From an uncultured Oscillibacter sp. (GTDB lineage Bacteria; Bacillota; Clostridia; Oscillospirales; Oscillospiraceae), in NCBI GenBank assembly GCA_900548505.1, contig URKI01000001.1, positions 1-64,000 of the forward strand: DNA of 64,000 nt, given 5' to 3'. Below, in pieces: positions 34,523 through 43,088 of the stretch; the first letter of the stretch is position 1, and each line of letters begins with the position of its first letter. Below the pieces are notes generated by a model that was not told the origin of the DNA, made no database searches, and saw only the letters and a list, made by a program, of their open reading frames with translations. The position numbers and the translations under genes are program-made.

Positions 34523-35203
34523 TTGACGGCAGATCAGATTTGCACCCACCGCGTCTCCATCATCACCGGGCACTACGGCACCGGAAAGACCGAGTTTGCC
34601 GTGAACCTGGCGCTGCAGCTGGCAGCGTGCCAAAAGCAGGTGATGCTGGCGGATCTCGATATCGTCAATCCCTACTTCCGCTCCCGGGAACGCAAGGCCG
34701 TCCTGGAAAACGCGGGCATCCGTCTGGTGGCCTCTTCCCAGGCCTGTACGGACGCGGACGTGCCCGCCCTGCCTGCGGAGCTTTTGACCATTCTGGAAAA
34801 CCGGGAGGTCACCGGCGTGCTGGATATCGGCGGCGATCCGGTGGGCGCCCGGGTATTGGCCCGCTTCCATGAAAAGATCACGGCGGAGGACTACCAGCTC
34901 ATCTACGTGCTCAACGCCAACCGGCCGGAGGTCCGCCAGGCGGACGCCGCCGTGAACTACCTGCGTTCCATCGAGGCCGTCACGGGCCTCACCTGCACGG
35001 GCATCGTCAACAACACCCACCTTTGCGGCGAGACTACACCGGATGAAGTCCGCAAGGGCGCGGCGCTGGCTGCCCAGGTGTCCGAAAAGACCGGCATCCC
35101 GGTACTGTGCCATGTGGCCCTGGACCGGTTCGCCCCGGAGCTGTCCGACCTGTCGGAACCCGTTTTTCCGATTACCATACAAATGAAAAAGCCGTGGGAA
35201 TGA
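34523..35203 (+). CDS. P-loop nucleotide-binding protein (ParA/MinD-like) linked to the oxidoreductase operon
   Basis: A 226-residue P-loop ATPase. Walker A is GHYGTGKTEFAVNLALQLA and a deviant Walker B/switch is VMLADLDIVNPYFRSRERK, as in the CobQ/MinD/ParA group. The best start is TTG at 34523, 10 bases after AGGAGG at 34507-34512; no ATG or GTG fits. It is the first gene of the operon, 33 bases before the ferredoxin subunit. A role in maturation or iron-sulfur loading of the oxidoreductase is possible, but nothing in the sequence proves it. Confidence 0.82.
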   Translation: MTADQICTHRVSIITGHYGTGKTEFAVNLALQLAACQKQVMLADLDIVNPYFRSRERKAVLENAGIRLVASSQACTDADVPALPAELLTILENREVTGVLDIGGDPVGARVLARFHEKITAEDYQLIYVLNANRPEVRQADAAVNYLRSIEAVTGLTCTGIVNNTHLCGETTPDEVRKGAALAAQVSEKTGIPVLCHVALDRFAPELSDLSEPVFPITIQMKKPWE

Positions 35204-35236
35204 CCACGCAAGAGGAAAAAGGAGGAGTTATCCAAT

Positions 35237-35449
35237 ATGACCGCGAAAGTAACCTTTGACTCTGACCGGTGCAAAGGATGCGAGCTGTGCGCGTCCGTGT
35301 GCCCCAAGCACATCGTTGCCATCGATCAGACGGTGATCAACCGCAAGGGATACCATCCCGCCACGGTGACGGACATCACGGCATGCATCGCCTGCGCCAG
35401 CTGCGCCAAGATCTGCCCCGATTCCATCATCACCGTAGAAAAGTTCTGA
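35237..35449 (+). CDS. 2-oxoacid oxidoreductase ferredoxin (delta) subunit
   Basis: A 70-residue 2x[4Fe-4S] ferredoxin. The two cluster motifs are CKGCELCASVCP and CIACASCAKICP. It passes electrons from the TPP-bearing subunit to free ferredoxin. Placed before the alpha, beta and gamma genes, as in VOR/KOR operons. GGAGGAG precedes the ATG. Confidence 0.94.
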   Translation: MTAKVTFDSDRCKGCELCASVCPKHIVAIDQTVINRKGYHPATVTDITACIACASCAKICPDSIITVEKF

Positions 35450-35467
35450 AGAAGGAGGTCATTCACA

Positions 35468-36538
35468 GTGGAAAAGGAACTTTGGAAAGGTAATGAAGCC
35501 ATCGCCGAGGCCGCTATCCGCGCCGGCTGCGACTGCTTCTTCGGCTATCCCATCACTCCCCAGAGCGAAGTGCCCGAGTATATGTCCCTGCATATGCCCC
35601 AGCACGGCAAGGTCTTTGTCCAGTCCGAGTCTGAGGTGGCGGCCATCAACATGGTCTACGGCGCTGCCGGTGCCGGCATGCGGGCCATGACCTCCTCTTC
35701 CTCCCCCGGCATCAGCCTCAAGCAGGAGGGCATCACCTACATCGCAGCCGCCGAGCTGCCCTGCGTCATCGTCAACTGCATGCGCGGCGGCCCGGGCCTG
35801 GGCACCATCCAGCCCGGTCAGGGCGACTACTACCAGGCCACCCGCGGCGGCGGCAACGGCGACTACCGCACCGTGGTGCTGGCTCCCTCCAACATCCAGG
35901 AGGCCGTGGACTTCACCCAGGAGGCCTTTGACATTGCCGACATGTACCGCAACCCCGTCATGGTGGTCATGGACGGCCTCATCGGCCAGATGATGGAGCC
36001 CATCGAGTGGCACGAGATCCCCAAGCGGGAGCTGCCCCCCAAGGACTGGGCCACCACCGGCAAGCACGGCCGTGACCACACCAACGTCATCAACTCCCTG
36101 TACATGGACCCCGAGGAGTGCGACCATCACAACGCCGACCTGGAGGCCAAGTACAAGCTGATCTCCGAGAAGGAAGTCCGCTGGGAGATGAAGGACTGCG
36201 AGGACGCCGAGCTGGTCATCACTGCCTACGGCACCCCCGCCCGTATCGCCCTCAGCGCACTGGAGACCCTGCGCGCCCAGGGCATCAAGGCCGGTCTGTT
36301 CCGTCCCATCACCCTGTGGCCCTTCCCCGAAAAGCCCCTGCATGAGCTGGCATCCCAGTCCCACGTCAAGGCATTCCTGGACGTGGAGATGAGCGCCGGC
36401 GGCCAGATGATCGACGATATCCGTCTGAGCGTCGAGGGCCAGAAGCCCATCGCTTATCTGGGCCACGCAGGCGGCGTGATGCCCACCATCGAAGAAATCG
36501 TGGAATCGGCCAAGAAGGCTTTGAAGGAGGCACAGTAA
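35468..36538 (+). CDS. vorB: 2-oxoacid:ferredoxin oxidoreductase alpha subunit, VorB-like
   Basis: A 356-residue alpha subunit (pyrimidine-binding and transketolase C-terminal-like domains). Typical segments: GCDCFFGYPITPQSEVPEYM, SESEVAAINMVYGAAGAG, MRGGPGLGTIQPGQGDYYQA. The length and sequence resemble the 3-methyl-2-oxobutanoate (VorB) group more than pyruvate enzymes. Start is GTG at 35468 after AAGGAGGT. The branched-chain aminotransferase gene downstream supports branched-chain 2-oxoacids as substrates, but 2-oxoglutarate cannot be excluded. Confidence 0.88.
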   Translation: MEKELWKGNEAIAEAAIRAGCDCFFGYPITPQSEVPEYMSLHMPQHGKVFVQSESEVAAINMVYGAAGAGMRAMTSSSSPGISLKQEGITYIAAAELPCVIVNCMRGGPGLGTIQPGQGDYYQATRGGGNGDYRTVVLAPSNIQEAVDFTQEAFDIADMYRNPVMVVMDGLIGQMMEPIEWHEIPKRELPPKDWATTGKHGRDHTNVINSLYMDPEECDHHNADLEAKYKLISEKEVRWEMKDCEDAELVITAYGTPARIALSALETLRAQGIKAGLFRPITLWPFPEKPLHELASQSHVKAFLDVEMSAGGQMIDDIRLSVEGQKPIAYLGHAGGVMPTIEEIVESAKKALKEAQ

Positions 36539-36539
36539 C

Positions 36540-37289
36540 ATGGCGATCGTATATCAAAAGACCAAGGGCCTGACGGATGCCGAGCTCCACTACTGCCCCG
36601 GCTGCCACCACGGCATCATCCACAAGCTGGTGGCGGAAGTGCTGGAGGAGATGGGACTGCTGGACGACGCCATCGGCGTGTGCCCCGTAGGCTGCTCCGT
36701 CTTTGCCTATAAGTATTTCAACTGCGACATGCAGGAGGCTGCGCACGGCCGCGCGCCCGCCGTGGCCACCGGCATCAAGCGCACCCATCCCACCCAGCCG
36801 GTGTTCACCTACCAGGGCGACGGCGACCTGGCCTCCATCGGCGCGGCGGAGATCGTCCACGCAGCCATGCGCGGCGAGAAGTTCACCACCATTTTCGTCA
36901 ACAATGCCATTTACGGCATGACCGGCGGCCAGATGGCCCCCACCACCCTCATCGGTCAGAAGGCCACCACTTGCCCCCTGGGCCGTACCGTGGAGCAGGC
37001 CGGTATGCCCATCCGTGTGGCGGAGATGCTCTCCACCCTGGACGGCTGCGTGTACGCCGAGCGGGTGTGCGTCACCGACATCGCCCACCTGAACAAGGCC
37101 AAGAAGGCCATCCGCAAGGCCTTTGAAAAGCAGATGGCCGGCGAGGGCTTCACCTTCGTGGAAGTCCTGTCCACCTGCCCCACCAACTGGGGCATGACGC
37201 CTCTGAAGGCCAAGGAGTGGCTGGAAGAGAAGATGATCCCCTACTATCCTCTGGGTGTCATCAAGGAAACCAGCGCGGAGGTGAAGTAA
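36540..37289 (+). CDS. 2-oxoacid:ferredoxin oxidoreductase beta subunit (TPP-binding)
   Basis: A 249-residue thiamine diphosphate subunit. HYCPGCHHGIIHKLVAEV supplies cluster/TPP contacts, and the TPP motif region is GDGDLASIGAAEIVHAAMRGE with NNAIYGMTGGQMAPTT. Catalyses oxidative decarboxylation of a 2-oxoacid to the acyl-CoA together with the alpha subunit. The ATG is 1 base after the alpha gene. Confidence 0.93.
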   Translation: MAIVYQKTKGLTDAELHYCPGCHHGIIHKLVAEVLEEMGLLDDAIGVCPVGCSVFAYKYFNCDMQEAAHGRAPAVATGIKRTHPTQPVFTYQGDGDLASIGAAEIVHAAMRGEKFTTIFVNNAIYGMTGGQMAPTTLIGQKATTCPLGRTVEQAGMPIRVAEMLSTLDGCVYAERVCVTDIAHLNKAKKAIRKAFEKQMAGEGFTFVEVLSTCPTNWGMTPLKAKEWLEEKMIPYYPLGVIKETSAEVK

Positions 37290-37290
37290 C

Positions 37291-37827
37291 ATGAAAAAAG
37301 AGATCATCATTTCCGGTTTCGGCGGCCAGGGCGGCCTGGCCATCGGCAAGAACCTGGCAGAGGCCGGCATGGCCGAGGGACTGAACGTCACCTGGTCCCC
37401 CTCCTACGGTCCCGAGATGCGCGGCGGTACCGCCAACTGCTCTGTGGTGCTGTCCGACAAGCCCGTGGGCTCCCCCGTGTTCGCCCATCCCACCGAGCTC
37501 ATCGCCCTCAACGAGCCCTCTCTGGAGAAGTTTGAGGCAGGCGTGGTCTCCGGCGGCCAGGTGTTCATCAACAGCGACGTGGTCACCGACAAGGTCTCCC
37601 GCTCCGATCTGACTGCCTACTACATCCCCTGCAACACCATTGCCGACGAGATCGGCAATCCCAAGGTCTCCAACATGGTGATGCTGGGCGCCTATGTGGC
37701 CGGCACCGGCATCCTCAAGCCCGAGACCATCGAGCAGATGATCCAGGAGATGTTCACCGGCGCCAAGGCCAAGTTCGTTCCCCTGAACATTGAGGCCTTC
37801 CGCCGCGGCTGCCAGTGCGTCCGCTGA
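37291..37827 (+). CDS. 2-oxoacid:ferredoxin oxidoreductase gamma subunit
   Basis: A 178-residue gamma subunit (CoA-interacting family). Segments IISGFGGQGGLAIGKNLAEA and WSPSYGPEMRGGTANCSVVLSD are diagnostic. The ATG is 1 base after the beta stop. Fourth subunit of the complex, giving the delta-alpha-beta-gamma set. Confidence 0.94.
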   Translation: MKKEIIISGFGGQGGLAIGKNLAEAGMAEGLNVTWSPSYGPEMRGGTANCSVVLSDKPVGSPVFAHPTELIALNEPSLEKFEAGVVSGGQVFINSDVVTDKVSRSDLTAYYIPCNTIADEIGNPKVSNMVMLGAYVAGTGILKPETIEQMIQEMFTGAKAKFVPLNIEAFRRGCQCVR

Positions 37828-37880
37828 GCACATCCTGCTTCTTACCAAAACCTTTCCTGTAACACTCCCCAAAACAAACG

Positions 37881-37912
37881 GCGGCCCGGCTATGTGCCGG
37901 GCCGCTGATTTG
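37881..37912 (+). terminator. Probable terminator of the oxidoreductase operon
   Basis: Perfect 10-bp stem GCGGCCCGGC / GCCGGGCCGC with a 5-base loop; the following TGATTTGT is only a weak T tract. Confidence 0.6.
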
Positions 37913-37950
37913 TATAGGCCCAGCCGCCGCCTTTCTGTGCATTTTACCCA

Positions 37951-37979
37951 TTGACTTTACCACATTATCAGCGTATAAA
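37951..37979 (+). promoter_or_regulatory. Promoter of the ilvE T-box transcript
   Basis: TTGACT, 17-base spacer, TATAAA. Confidence 0.82.
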
Positions 37980-37989
37980 ATAAGTAATT

Positions 37990-38249
37990 ATCAGTAAATG
38001 CGATGAACGGGACATGTCCGATCGTACGCGCTTGCAGAGAACTGCCGGTTGGTGCAAGGCAGGAAGCAGCGGCGGCCGGGAGTCACCCGGGAGCAGTGCG
38101 CGGAACAGCTCTGCCCAGTACGCAAACCGGCTGCCCTCCGATATCGGGGCTTTGAGTGGCCGCCTTTCCGGCGGCAATGAGAGTGGTACCACGGAAGTGT
38201 GACTTTCGCCTCTCCTGTCTACAGCAGGATTGCGCGAAGGTCTTTTTTT
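37990..38249 (+). ncRNA. T-box leader, probable tRNA-Val sensor
   Basis: A tRNA-sensing leader upstream of ilvE. Stem I contains the CAGAGAACTGCCGGTTGGTG apical block. The T-box AGAGTGGTACCACGG is at 38180-38194. The terminator GACTTTCGC / GCGAAGGTC (38201-38242) is followed by T7. The specifier is read as GTC (38082-38084), just before ACCCGGGAGC, the same context as AAC in the asnB leader. Valine fits a branched-chain aminotransferase. Confidence 0.88.
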
Positions 38250-38286
38250 ATAGCTTCAATTTAGTCAGCAAGGGAGAGTTACGGAT

Positions 38287-39360
38287 ATGTTGGATATCAA
38301 GATCACTAAAAGTACGTCCCTCAAGGAAAAGCCCGATGAGAACAAGCTGGGCTTCGGCAAGATCTTTACCGATCACATGTTCCTGATGGACTATACCCGC
38401 GGTCAGGGCTGGCACGACGCCCGGATCGTTCCCTATGCCCCCTTCGTCCTGGACCCCGCCTGCGTTATTTTCCACTACGCCCAGGAGATTTTTGAGGGTA
38501 TGAAGGCCTACCGGGCCGTGGACGGCACCATCCAGCTGTTCCGTCCCGACTGCAACGCCGCCCGTATGCAGGACTCCTGCGACCGGCTGTGCATCCCCAC
38601 CATCCCCGTGGACGACTACATCCAGGCCGTCAAGGCCCTGGTGGAAGTGGAGAAGGACTGGGTCCCCCATGTGGACGGCTCCTCTTTGTACATCCGCCCC
38701 TTCATCTTCGCCACTGACGTGGGCCTGGGCGTGCATGCCAGCCCCACCTACATCTTCTGCATCATCTGCTCCCCCTCCGGCGCCTACTACGCCGAGGGCA
38801 TCAACCCCGTGCGCATCTATGTGGAAGATGAGTACATCCGTGCCGCTCCCGGCCTGACCGGCTTTACCAAGTGCGGCGGCAACTACGCTGCTTCCATCAA
38901 GGCCGGCGAGCTGGCCGAGGAGAAGGGCTTTGCCCAGGTTCTGTGGCTGGACGGCGTGGAGAAGAAGTACGTGGAAGAGGTCGGCAGCATGAACATCATG
39001 TTCAAGATCTCCGGCAAGGTCTACACCGCCGCCTGCGACGGCACCGTGCTGCCCGGCGTCACCCGCCGCAGCTGCATCGAGCTGCTTAAGGATTGGGGCT
39101 ACGACGTGGTGGAGGGCCCCCTGGCCATCGCCGACGTCATGAAGGCCGGTCACGACGGCACCCTGGAAGAGGTCTTCGGCACCGGCACCGCCGCCGTGGT
39201 CTCTCCCGTCAAGGAGCTGGACTGGAAGGGCGACAAGGTGTTCATCAGCGAGGGCAAGATCGGCCCCCTGACCCAGAAGCTCTACGACACCATGACCGGC
39301 ATGCAGTGGGGCAAGATTCCCGACACCAAGGGCTGGATCGTCCCCGTGTGCAAGGGCTGA
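38287..39360 (+). CDS. ilvE: Branched-chain amino acid aminotransferase
   Basis: A 357-residue fold-type IV PLP enzyme that interconverts Val, Leu and Ile with their 2-oxoacids. The longer BCAT form is recognisable from DHMFLMDYTRGQGWHDARIVPYAPF, IFEGMKAYRA, FTKCGGNYAASIKAGELA (with the PLP-contact region) and LPGVTRRSCIELL. Controlled by the T-box just upstream. It sits after the branched-chain-type oxidoreductase operon, so the two may share the 2-oxoisovalerate-type pool: amination for synthesis, or deamination followed by oxidation. Confidence 0.95.
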   Translation: MLDIKITKSTSLKEKPDENKLGFGKIFTDHMFLMDYTRGQGWHDARIVPYAPFVLDPACVIFHYAQEIFEGMKAYRAVDGTIQLFRPDCNAARMQDSCDRLCIPTIPVDDYIQAVKALVEVEKDWVPHVDGSSLYIRPFIFATDVGLGVHASPTYIFCIICSPSGAYYAEGINPVRIYVEDEYIRAAPGLTGFTKCGGNYAASIKAGELAEEKGFAQVLWLDGVEKKYVEEVGSMNIMFKISGKVYTAACDGTVLPGVTRRSCIELLKDWGYDVVEGPLAIADVMKAGHDGTLEEVFGTGTAAVVSPVKELDWKGDKVFISEGKIGPLTQKLYDTMTGMQWGKIPDTKGWIVPVCKG

Positions 39361-39382
39361 GCGCCAGCGTATCCAAAATCAT

Positions 39383-39420
39383 AAAAAAGCTCCCGGAACT
39401 TTCGTTCCGGGAGCTTTTTT
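39383..39420. terminator. Bidirectional terminator after ilvE
   Basis: A6, stem AGCTCCCGGAA / TTCCGGGAGCT, T6. Confidence 0.95.
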
Positions 39421-39436
39421 GTTCTTTGGGTCTGGA

Positions 39437-39871
39437 TCAGGTCTTTCCCTGGATCTTGGCGCCGCACTTGGGGCAGGTGATGATGATCTTCCCCTTGCCT
39501 ACCGGCACCCGGCAGATGGTCTTGCACTGTTTGCAGGTGAAGTAGCGGTGCTCCTTATCGGCGTGGCGAGCCCGGGCACCGGCGCCCCGGTTCTTGACGC
39601 CCCACCACCAGTTCACCCATTTTTGATTTTCCTCCCGCCGCTTGTAGAGGTTCTTGGAGAACATGCGGAAAAAGATCAGCAGCATCAAGACCCACAGCGC
39701 CACATCACAGATGGCCGCCCCTACCTGACTGCGCAGTCCGGACGCCACAACGGCCCGGATGAGACACACCAGCACATACACCCACAGCAGCGCCCGGTTC
39801 AGCGCATCGACGCCATTGCGTCCGTACATGAACCGGGTGATCGCATTTGCAGCCTGACGGAACACTCCCAT
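39437..39871 (-). CDS. Membrane protein with C-terminal zinc ribbon
   Basis: A 144-residue protein of unknown function. Two hydrophobic helices (ALLWVYVLVCLIRAVVA and AAICDVALWVLMLLIFFRMF) are followed by a basic linker and a C-terminal zinc ribbon (CKQCKT ... CPKCGA). The ribbon would face the cytoplasm. I start at 39871 because AAGGAAG lies 9 bases upstream; an ATG at 39880 sits too close to it. It stands alone between ilvE and htpG. Confidence 0.75.
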   Translation of the reverse strand: MGVFRQAANAITRFMYGRNGVDALNRALLWVYVLVCLIRAVVASGLRSQVGAAICDVALWVLMLLIFFRMFSKNLYKRREENQKWVNWWWGVKNRGAGARARHADKEHRYFTCKQCKTICRVPVGKGKIIITCPKCGAKIQGKT

Positions 39872-40051
39872 GGTGTACATCTTCCTTTCCGGCGCAAGCG
39901 CGCCGTTTTTTTATTTTTTTTATTTTACTCGCAAATGCGGCGGCGCACAACCGCTTTATCCTGAAATTTACAAATTGGTCATTTATTTGTTTTGTTCAAT
40001 GTGATATACTTGCAATGTTGTGAAAAAAGAAACAAAGGAAGTGCATTTTCT

Positions 40052-41935
40052 ATGGCCAAAAAGCAATTCAAAGCCGAGTCCAAACGGCTGCTGGACCTGA
40101 TGATCAACTCCATTTACACCCACAAGGAGATCTTCCTGCGGGAGATCATCTCCAACGCCAGCGACGCCTGCGACAAGCTCAGCTACCAGGCCCTGACGGA
40201 CTCCTCCGTGGGCATGGACCGCAAGGATTTTGCCATCCATATCAGCGTGGACAAGGACGCGCGGACCATCACCGTCAGCGACAACGGTATCGGCATGGAC
40301 AAGGACGATCTGGAGAACAACCTGGGCGTCATCGCCTCCTCCGGGTCCTACAAGTTCAAGCAGGAAGTGGGAGACGACGCCAAGGGCACCGACGTGATCG
40401 GCCAGTTCGGCGTGGGCTTCTACTCCGCCTTCATGGTGGCCGACCACATCACCGTGGTGACGAAGAAGTTCGGCGCGGACACCGCCTGGCGCTGGGAGTC
40501 CTCCGGTGCTGACGGCTACACCATCACCGAGTGCGACCGTGACGGCGTGGGCACCGACATCATCATGCACGTCAAGCCCGACACCGACGAGGAAAACTAC
40601 TCTGAGTTCCTGGAGTCCTGGCGGCTGCAGGAGCTGGTGCGCAAGTACTCCGACTATATCCGCTTCCCCATCCGCATGGAGGTCTCCAAGACCCGCCGCA
40701 AGGAGGGCAGCCCCGACGACAAGCCCGAATACGAGACCTACACGGAGGAGGAGACCCTCAACTCCATGGTGCCCATCTGGCAGCGGAGCAAGTCTGAGGT
40801 GACCACGGAGGAGTACAACAAGTTCTACCGGGACAAGTTCCACGACTACGCCGACCCCCAGCGGGTGATCCCCGTGTCCGTGGAGGGCGCCGTCACCTAC
40901 AAGGCGCTGCTGTTCGTCCCCGGCGCCGCCCCCTTCGACTTCTACACCAAGGAATTTGAAAAGGGGTTGCAGCTCTACTCCGGCGGCGTGCTCATCATGG
41001 ACAAGTGCGCCGACCTGCTGCCGGAGCACTTCCGCTTCGTCCGGGGCGTGGTGGACTCCCCCGATCTGTCCCTGAACATCTCCCGCGAGCTTTTACAGCA
41101 CGACCGGCAGCTGAAGGTCATCGCCTCCAACCTGGAAAAGAAGATCAAGGCCGACCTTCTCAAGCTGCTGCAGGAGGACCGGGAGGGCTATGAGAAGTTC
41201 TGGAAGAACTTCGGCCGCCAGATCAAGTACGGCGTGGTGAGCGAGTACGGCGCCCACAAGGACCAGCTCAGCGACCTGCTGCTGTTCTACTCCTCCACGG
41301 AGAAAAAGCCCGTCACCCTGGCCGAGTATGTCTCCCGGATGCCGGAGGACCAGAAGTATATCTACTTTGCCGCCGGCGAGTCTCCCGACAAGATCGACAA
41401 GCTCCCCCAGACCGAGCTTTTGAAGGAAAAGGGCACGGAGATCCTGTACTTCACCGAAGAGGTGGACGAGTTCTGCGCCCAGATCCTCCACACGTTCCAG
41501 GAAAAGGAGCTTCGCTCCATCCTGGATCAGGAGGTGGAAGAGGGCGCCAAGGAGAAGGCCCAGGAGGCCCAGGACGCCCACAAGGCCGCTTTCGACTTCG
41601 TCAAGGAAGCCCTGGGCGACCAGATCAAGGAGGTCAGAGCCTCTACCCGCCTCAAGTCCCATCCCGTATGCCTGACCGCCGGCGAGGGCCTCTCCTTTGA
41701 AATGGAGAAGTACTTCCAGGCCGTCCAGCCGGACTCTGGTATCAAAGCTGACCGCATCCTGGAGCTGAACGTGGAGCACCCGGCCTTTGCCGCGCTGGAA
41801 TCCGCCGTCACCGCCGACCCGGAGAAAGCCAAGAAGTACGCCGCCCTGCTCTATAACCAGGCGCTGCTGATCGCAGGTCTCCCCCTGGAGGACCCCTCTG
41901 GCTACACGGATCTGGTGTGCGAGCTGATGAAATAA
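40052..41935 (+). CDS. htpG: HtpG, Hsp90-family chaperone
   Basis: A 627-residue ATP-dependent chaperone. The N-terminal ATPase has FLREIISNASDACDKL, SDNGIGMDKDDL and GQFGVGFYSAFMVAD; the middle domain includes PEHFRFVRGVVDSPDLSLNISRE. Bacterial length, no organellar extension. AAAGGAAG precedes the ATG at 40052; TATACT at 40005-40010 is a plausible -10 with a poor -35. No CIRCE element is seen, so HrcA control is not supported. Confidence 0.96.
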   Translation: MAKKQFKAESKRLLDLMINSIYTHKEIFLREIISNASDACDKLSYQALTDSSVGMDRKDFAIHISVDKDARTITVSDNGIGMDKDDLENNLGVIASSGSYKFKQEVGDDAKGTDVIGQFGVGFYSAFMVADHITVVTKKFGADTAWRWESSGADGYTITECDRDGVGTDIIMHVKPDTDEENYSEFLESWRLQELVRKYSDYIRFPIRMEVSKTRRKEGSPDDKPEYETYTEEETLNSMVPIWQRSKSEVTTEEYNKFYRDKFHDYADPQRVIPVSVEGAVTYKALLFVPGAAPFDFYTKEFEKGLQLYSGGVLIMDKCADLLPEHFRFVRGVVDSPDLSLNISRELLQHDRQLKVIASNLEKKIKADLLKLLQEDREGYEKFWKNFGRQIKYGVVSEYGAHKDQLSDLLLFYSSTEKKPVTLAEYVSRMPEDQKYIYFAAGESPDKIDKLPQTELLKEKGTEILYFTEEVDEFCAQILHTFQEKELRSILDQEVEEGAKEKAQEAQDAHKAAFDFVKEALGDQIKEVRASTRLKSHPVCLTAGEGLSFEMEKYFQAVQPDSGIKADRILELNVEHPAFAALESAVTADPEKAKKYAALLYNQALLIAGLPLEDPSGYTDLVCELMK

Positions 41936-41963
41936 AAAAACGCCCCCGCAGCGGGGACGCAGA

Positions 41964-41990
41964 AAAAAGGAGCGCCCAATGGGCGCTCCT
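41964..41990. terminator. Bidirectional terminator between htpG and the DUF3810 gene
   Basis: Stem AGGAGCGCCC / GGGCGCTCCT with loop AAT, A6 on the left (T6 for the minus strand) and TTTAAATTTT on the right. Confidence 0.88.
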
Positions 41991-43085
41991 TTAAATTTTA
42001 TCCTGATAGTAGGTGACCAGCAGGTCCACCACGGTGCCGTAGGACCGGATGCCCTGGGTCTGGCCGTAGCTTTTCAAAAAGCGGTCGTACACCTGATTGG
42101 AGACCTTCTGGACCGTCTTGTCCCGGAACTGGTCCCAGTAGGCGCTCTGGGCGGCCAGGTCCGCCTCCACCGTCTCCGGCAGCGTCTCGCGAATGGCCCA
42201 GTAGGCCTCCTGGTCCACCGTATACAAGGCGTTCCCCAGATGGATATAGCCCATGAGCCACCCGGCGTAGGCGTACACGTCGTCGCCGCAGGTGGTACAG
42301 GCCAGAACCGCCAGGAAGTTGCACTCCTGCTCAGAGGTGATGCCCCGCTGGTGGGCCAGCTCGTGGGCCACGGTGGACCCCAGCAGGCAGGCGGGGCTCG
42401 CCATATTCACATTGGACTCCCCGGTAAAGGGACAGTAGATGCCCGTAAAGTCCAGGGCGCTCAGAACGCGGGAAAAGTATACCGGCTTGACGCCGGGGTC
42501 GTCAAAGGCAAGGAAGGGAAACTGCTGCTCCACCGCGTCGTAGACGCCGGTGCTGCCCGCCAGGATCTCCTCCCGGGGCACGGCGAAGAGGCCGTTTTCG
42601 TCCCGCTCCACCTTTCCGGCCGCCTCACGCAGCTCTTCGGCAAAGTACGCCGTCACATCCCGCAGGGCGGTCTCTTCCACCGGCCGGGCATAGATGCCGG
42701 ACTTTTCCTGAAAGCCGTCGGCATAGCTGTCGATGCCCAGGAGGAAGCAAAAGCCCACATAGATGCCAAGGCCCGCGCACAAAAGCCCCAAAACCGCGCT
42801 GTACGCCCGCCCGGCTCGGCGTCCCCGTGCCCGGCACACCGCTACGACGCTCCAGATAAGATACACCGCTCCGGCGATTACCAGCACCACGCACAGTGCC
42901 TCCGCCACGGAGAAATCCACCAGATAGCAGATGCTGCCGATGCCCCGCCGCAGCGGCACGGTCACATGAGAAGCCAGAAAGTTCATCAGCGGCCGGAACT
43001 GCCGGGAAAAAAGATAGAGCGCCAGCAGGAAAAGCTCCGCCGCCAGCACCATGTGCAGTTTTTTATGTCTCAGAAAGAATCGCAT
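41991..43085 (-). CDS. DUF3810 membrane protein with metallopeptidase-like HExxH motif
   Basis: A 364-residue protein. Three N-terminal hydrophobic helices (LHMVLAAELFLLALYLFS, VAEALCVVLVIAGAVYLIW, AVLGLLCAGLGIYVGFCF) anchor a soluble domain with the zinc-protease-like GSTVAHELAHQRGITSEQECNF motif. Matches the DUF3810 family. It is the last gene of the peptide transporter operon, 3 bases behind the second ATPase gene, so it may process imported or secreted peptides. Activity is not established. Confidence 0.82.
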   Translation of the reverse strand: MRFFLRHKKLHMVLAAELFLLALYLFSRQFRPLMNFLASHVTVPLRRGIGSICYLVDFSVAEALCVVLVIAGAVYLIWSVVAVCRARGRRAGRAYSAVLGLLCAGLGIYVGFCFLLGIDSYADGFQEKSGIYARPVEETALRDVTAYFAEELREAAGKVERDENGLFAVPREEILAGSTGVYDAVEQQFPFLAFDDPGVKPVYFSRVLSALDFTGIYCPFTGESNVNMASPACLLGSTVAHELAHQRGITSEQECNFLAVLACTTCGDDVYAYAGWLMGYIHLGNALYTVDQEAYWAIRETLPETVEADLAAQSAYWDQFRDKTVQKVSNQVYDRFLKSYGQTQGIRSYGTVVDLLVTYYQDKI

Positions 43086-43088
43086 CGG

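Noticed and set aside
40005..40010. htpG promoter
   Set aside because: TATACT is a fair -10 but no acceptable -35 lies 16-18 bases upstream, so it is mentioned only in the gene entry.
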